Positions 5,719 through 5,747 of a DNA stretch of 5,747 bases are shown piece by piece (the first letter of the stretch is position 1; each line of letters begins with the position of its first letter). Source of the DNA: Flavobacteriaceae bacterium UBA2765 (GTDB taxonomy: Bacteria > Bacteroidota > Bacteroidia > Flavobacteriales > Flavobacteriaceae); contig DEIV01000151.1 in the NCBI GenBank assembly GCA_002352665.1, forward strand, positions 1 through 5,747, written 5' to 3'. Both the position numbers and the translations under genes were made by a program. Below the pieces are notes generated by a model. That model made no database searches. It saw only the letters and a program-made list of their open reading frames with translations, and had not been told where the DNA came from.

Positions 5719-5747
5719 ATGCCGTTGAATCAAGACGAAGTTGTAGA
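5719..5747 (+). CDS. Possible start of a downstream gene (partial, runs off the window)
   Basis: An ATG at 5719, five bases after the capB stop, opens a frame reading MPLNQDEVV that has no stop before the window ends. It is preceded by GCAGG, a possible weak ribosome-binding sequence directly abutting the ATG. Tight spacing would put it in the same transcript as capB. Only nine full codons are visible, so neither the family nor its reality as a gene can be judged; the true next gene may start elsewhere. Confidence 0.35.

Noticed and set aside
1..5747. New defence, mobile or CRISPR-like system
   Set aside because: No direct-repeat array, transposase, recombinase, nuclease, toxin-antitoxin pair or terminal inverted repeats are seen; base composition is uniform and all full genes belong to known cellular families.

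Overview
The window looks like a chromosomal segment of a flavobacterium-type Bacteroidota. It is strongly AT-rich, has almost no Shine-Dalgarno sequences before its start codons, and has TAnnTTTG-like -7 elements upstream of genes. The protein families also fit: a YbaB nucleoid protein, a secreted oligopeptidase B and, most tellingly, a pair of enzymes matching the capnine (sulfonolipid) pathway of gliding Bacteroidota. I see no phage, insertion sequence, CRISPR, tRNA or rRNA.

Layout. Positions 1-250 hold the 3' end of a + strand gene whose product ends in a c-type heme motif (CLQCH). Positions 251-474 are a noncoding gap between convergent genes, with an inverted repeat at 288-346. A ybaB/ebfC gene lies on the - strand (475-798). 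It is divergent, across 66 bases, from a + strand oligopeptidase B gene with a signal peptide (865-3030); candidate -7 elements for the two directions nearly touch in that gap. After a weak AT-rich terminator region comes a fold-type II PLP enzyme of the cystathionine beta-synthase type (3175-4212), closed by a strong intrinsic terminator (4234-4268). An AT-rich leader of about 190 bases then precedes an alpha-oxoamine synthase family enzyme (4463-5713). A possible new reading frame opens at 5719 and runs off the end.

How the genes fit together. The main point of interest is the last two genes. A CBS-like enzyme without CBS domains, next to a serine-palmitoyltransferase-like acyltransferase, is what is expected for cysteate synthase (CapA: O-phosphoserine + sulfite to cysteate) and cysteate-C-fatty acyltransferase (CapB: cysteate + branched acyl-CoA to dehydrocapnine). 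These would be the first two steps of sulfonolipid synthesis for the outer membrane. The assignment rests on family and adjacency; the substrates are not proven by the sequence. The pathway has been described, so this is a known system in a possibly new host. Its less usual aspects are the terminator and separate leaders dividing the pair, and an A10 tract just upstream of the putative capA -7 element. The other genes appear to be ordinary housekeeping or accessory genes without an evident link to this pathway.
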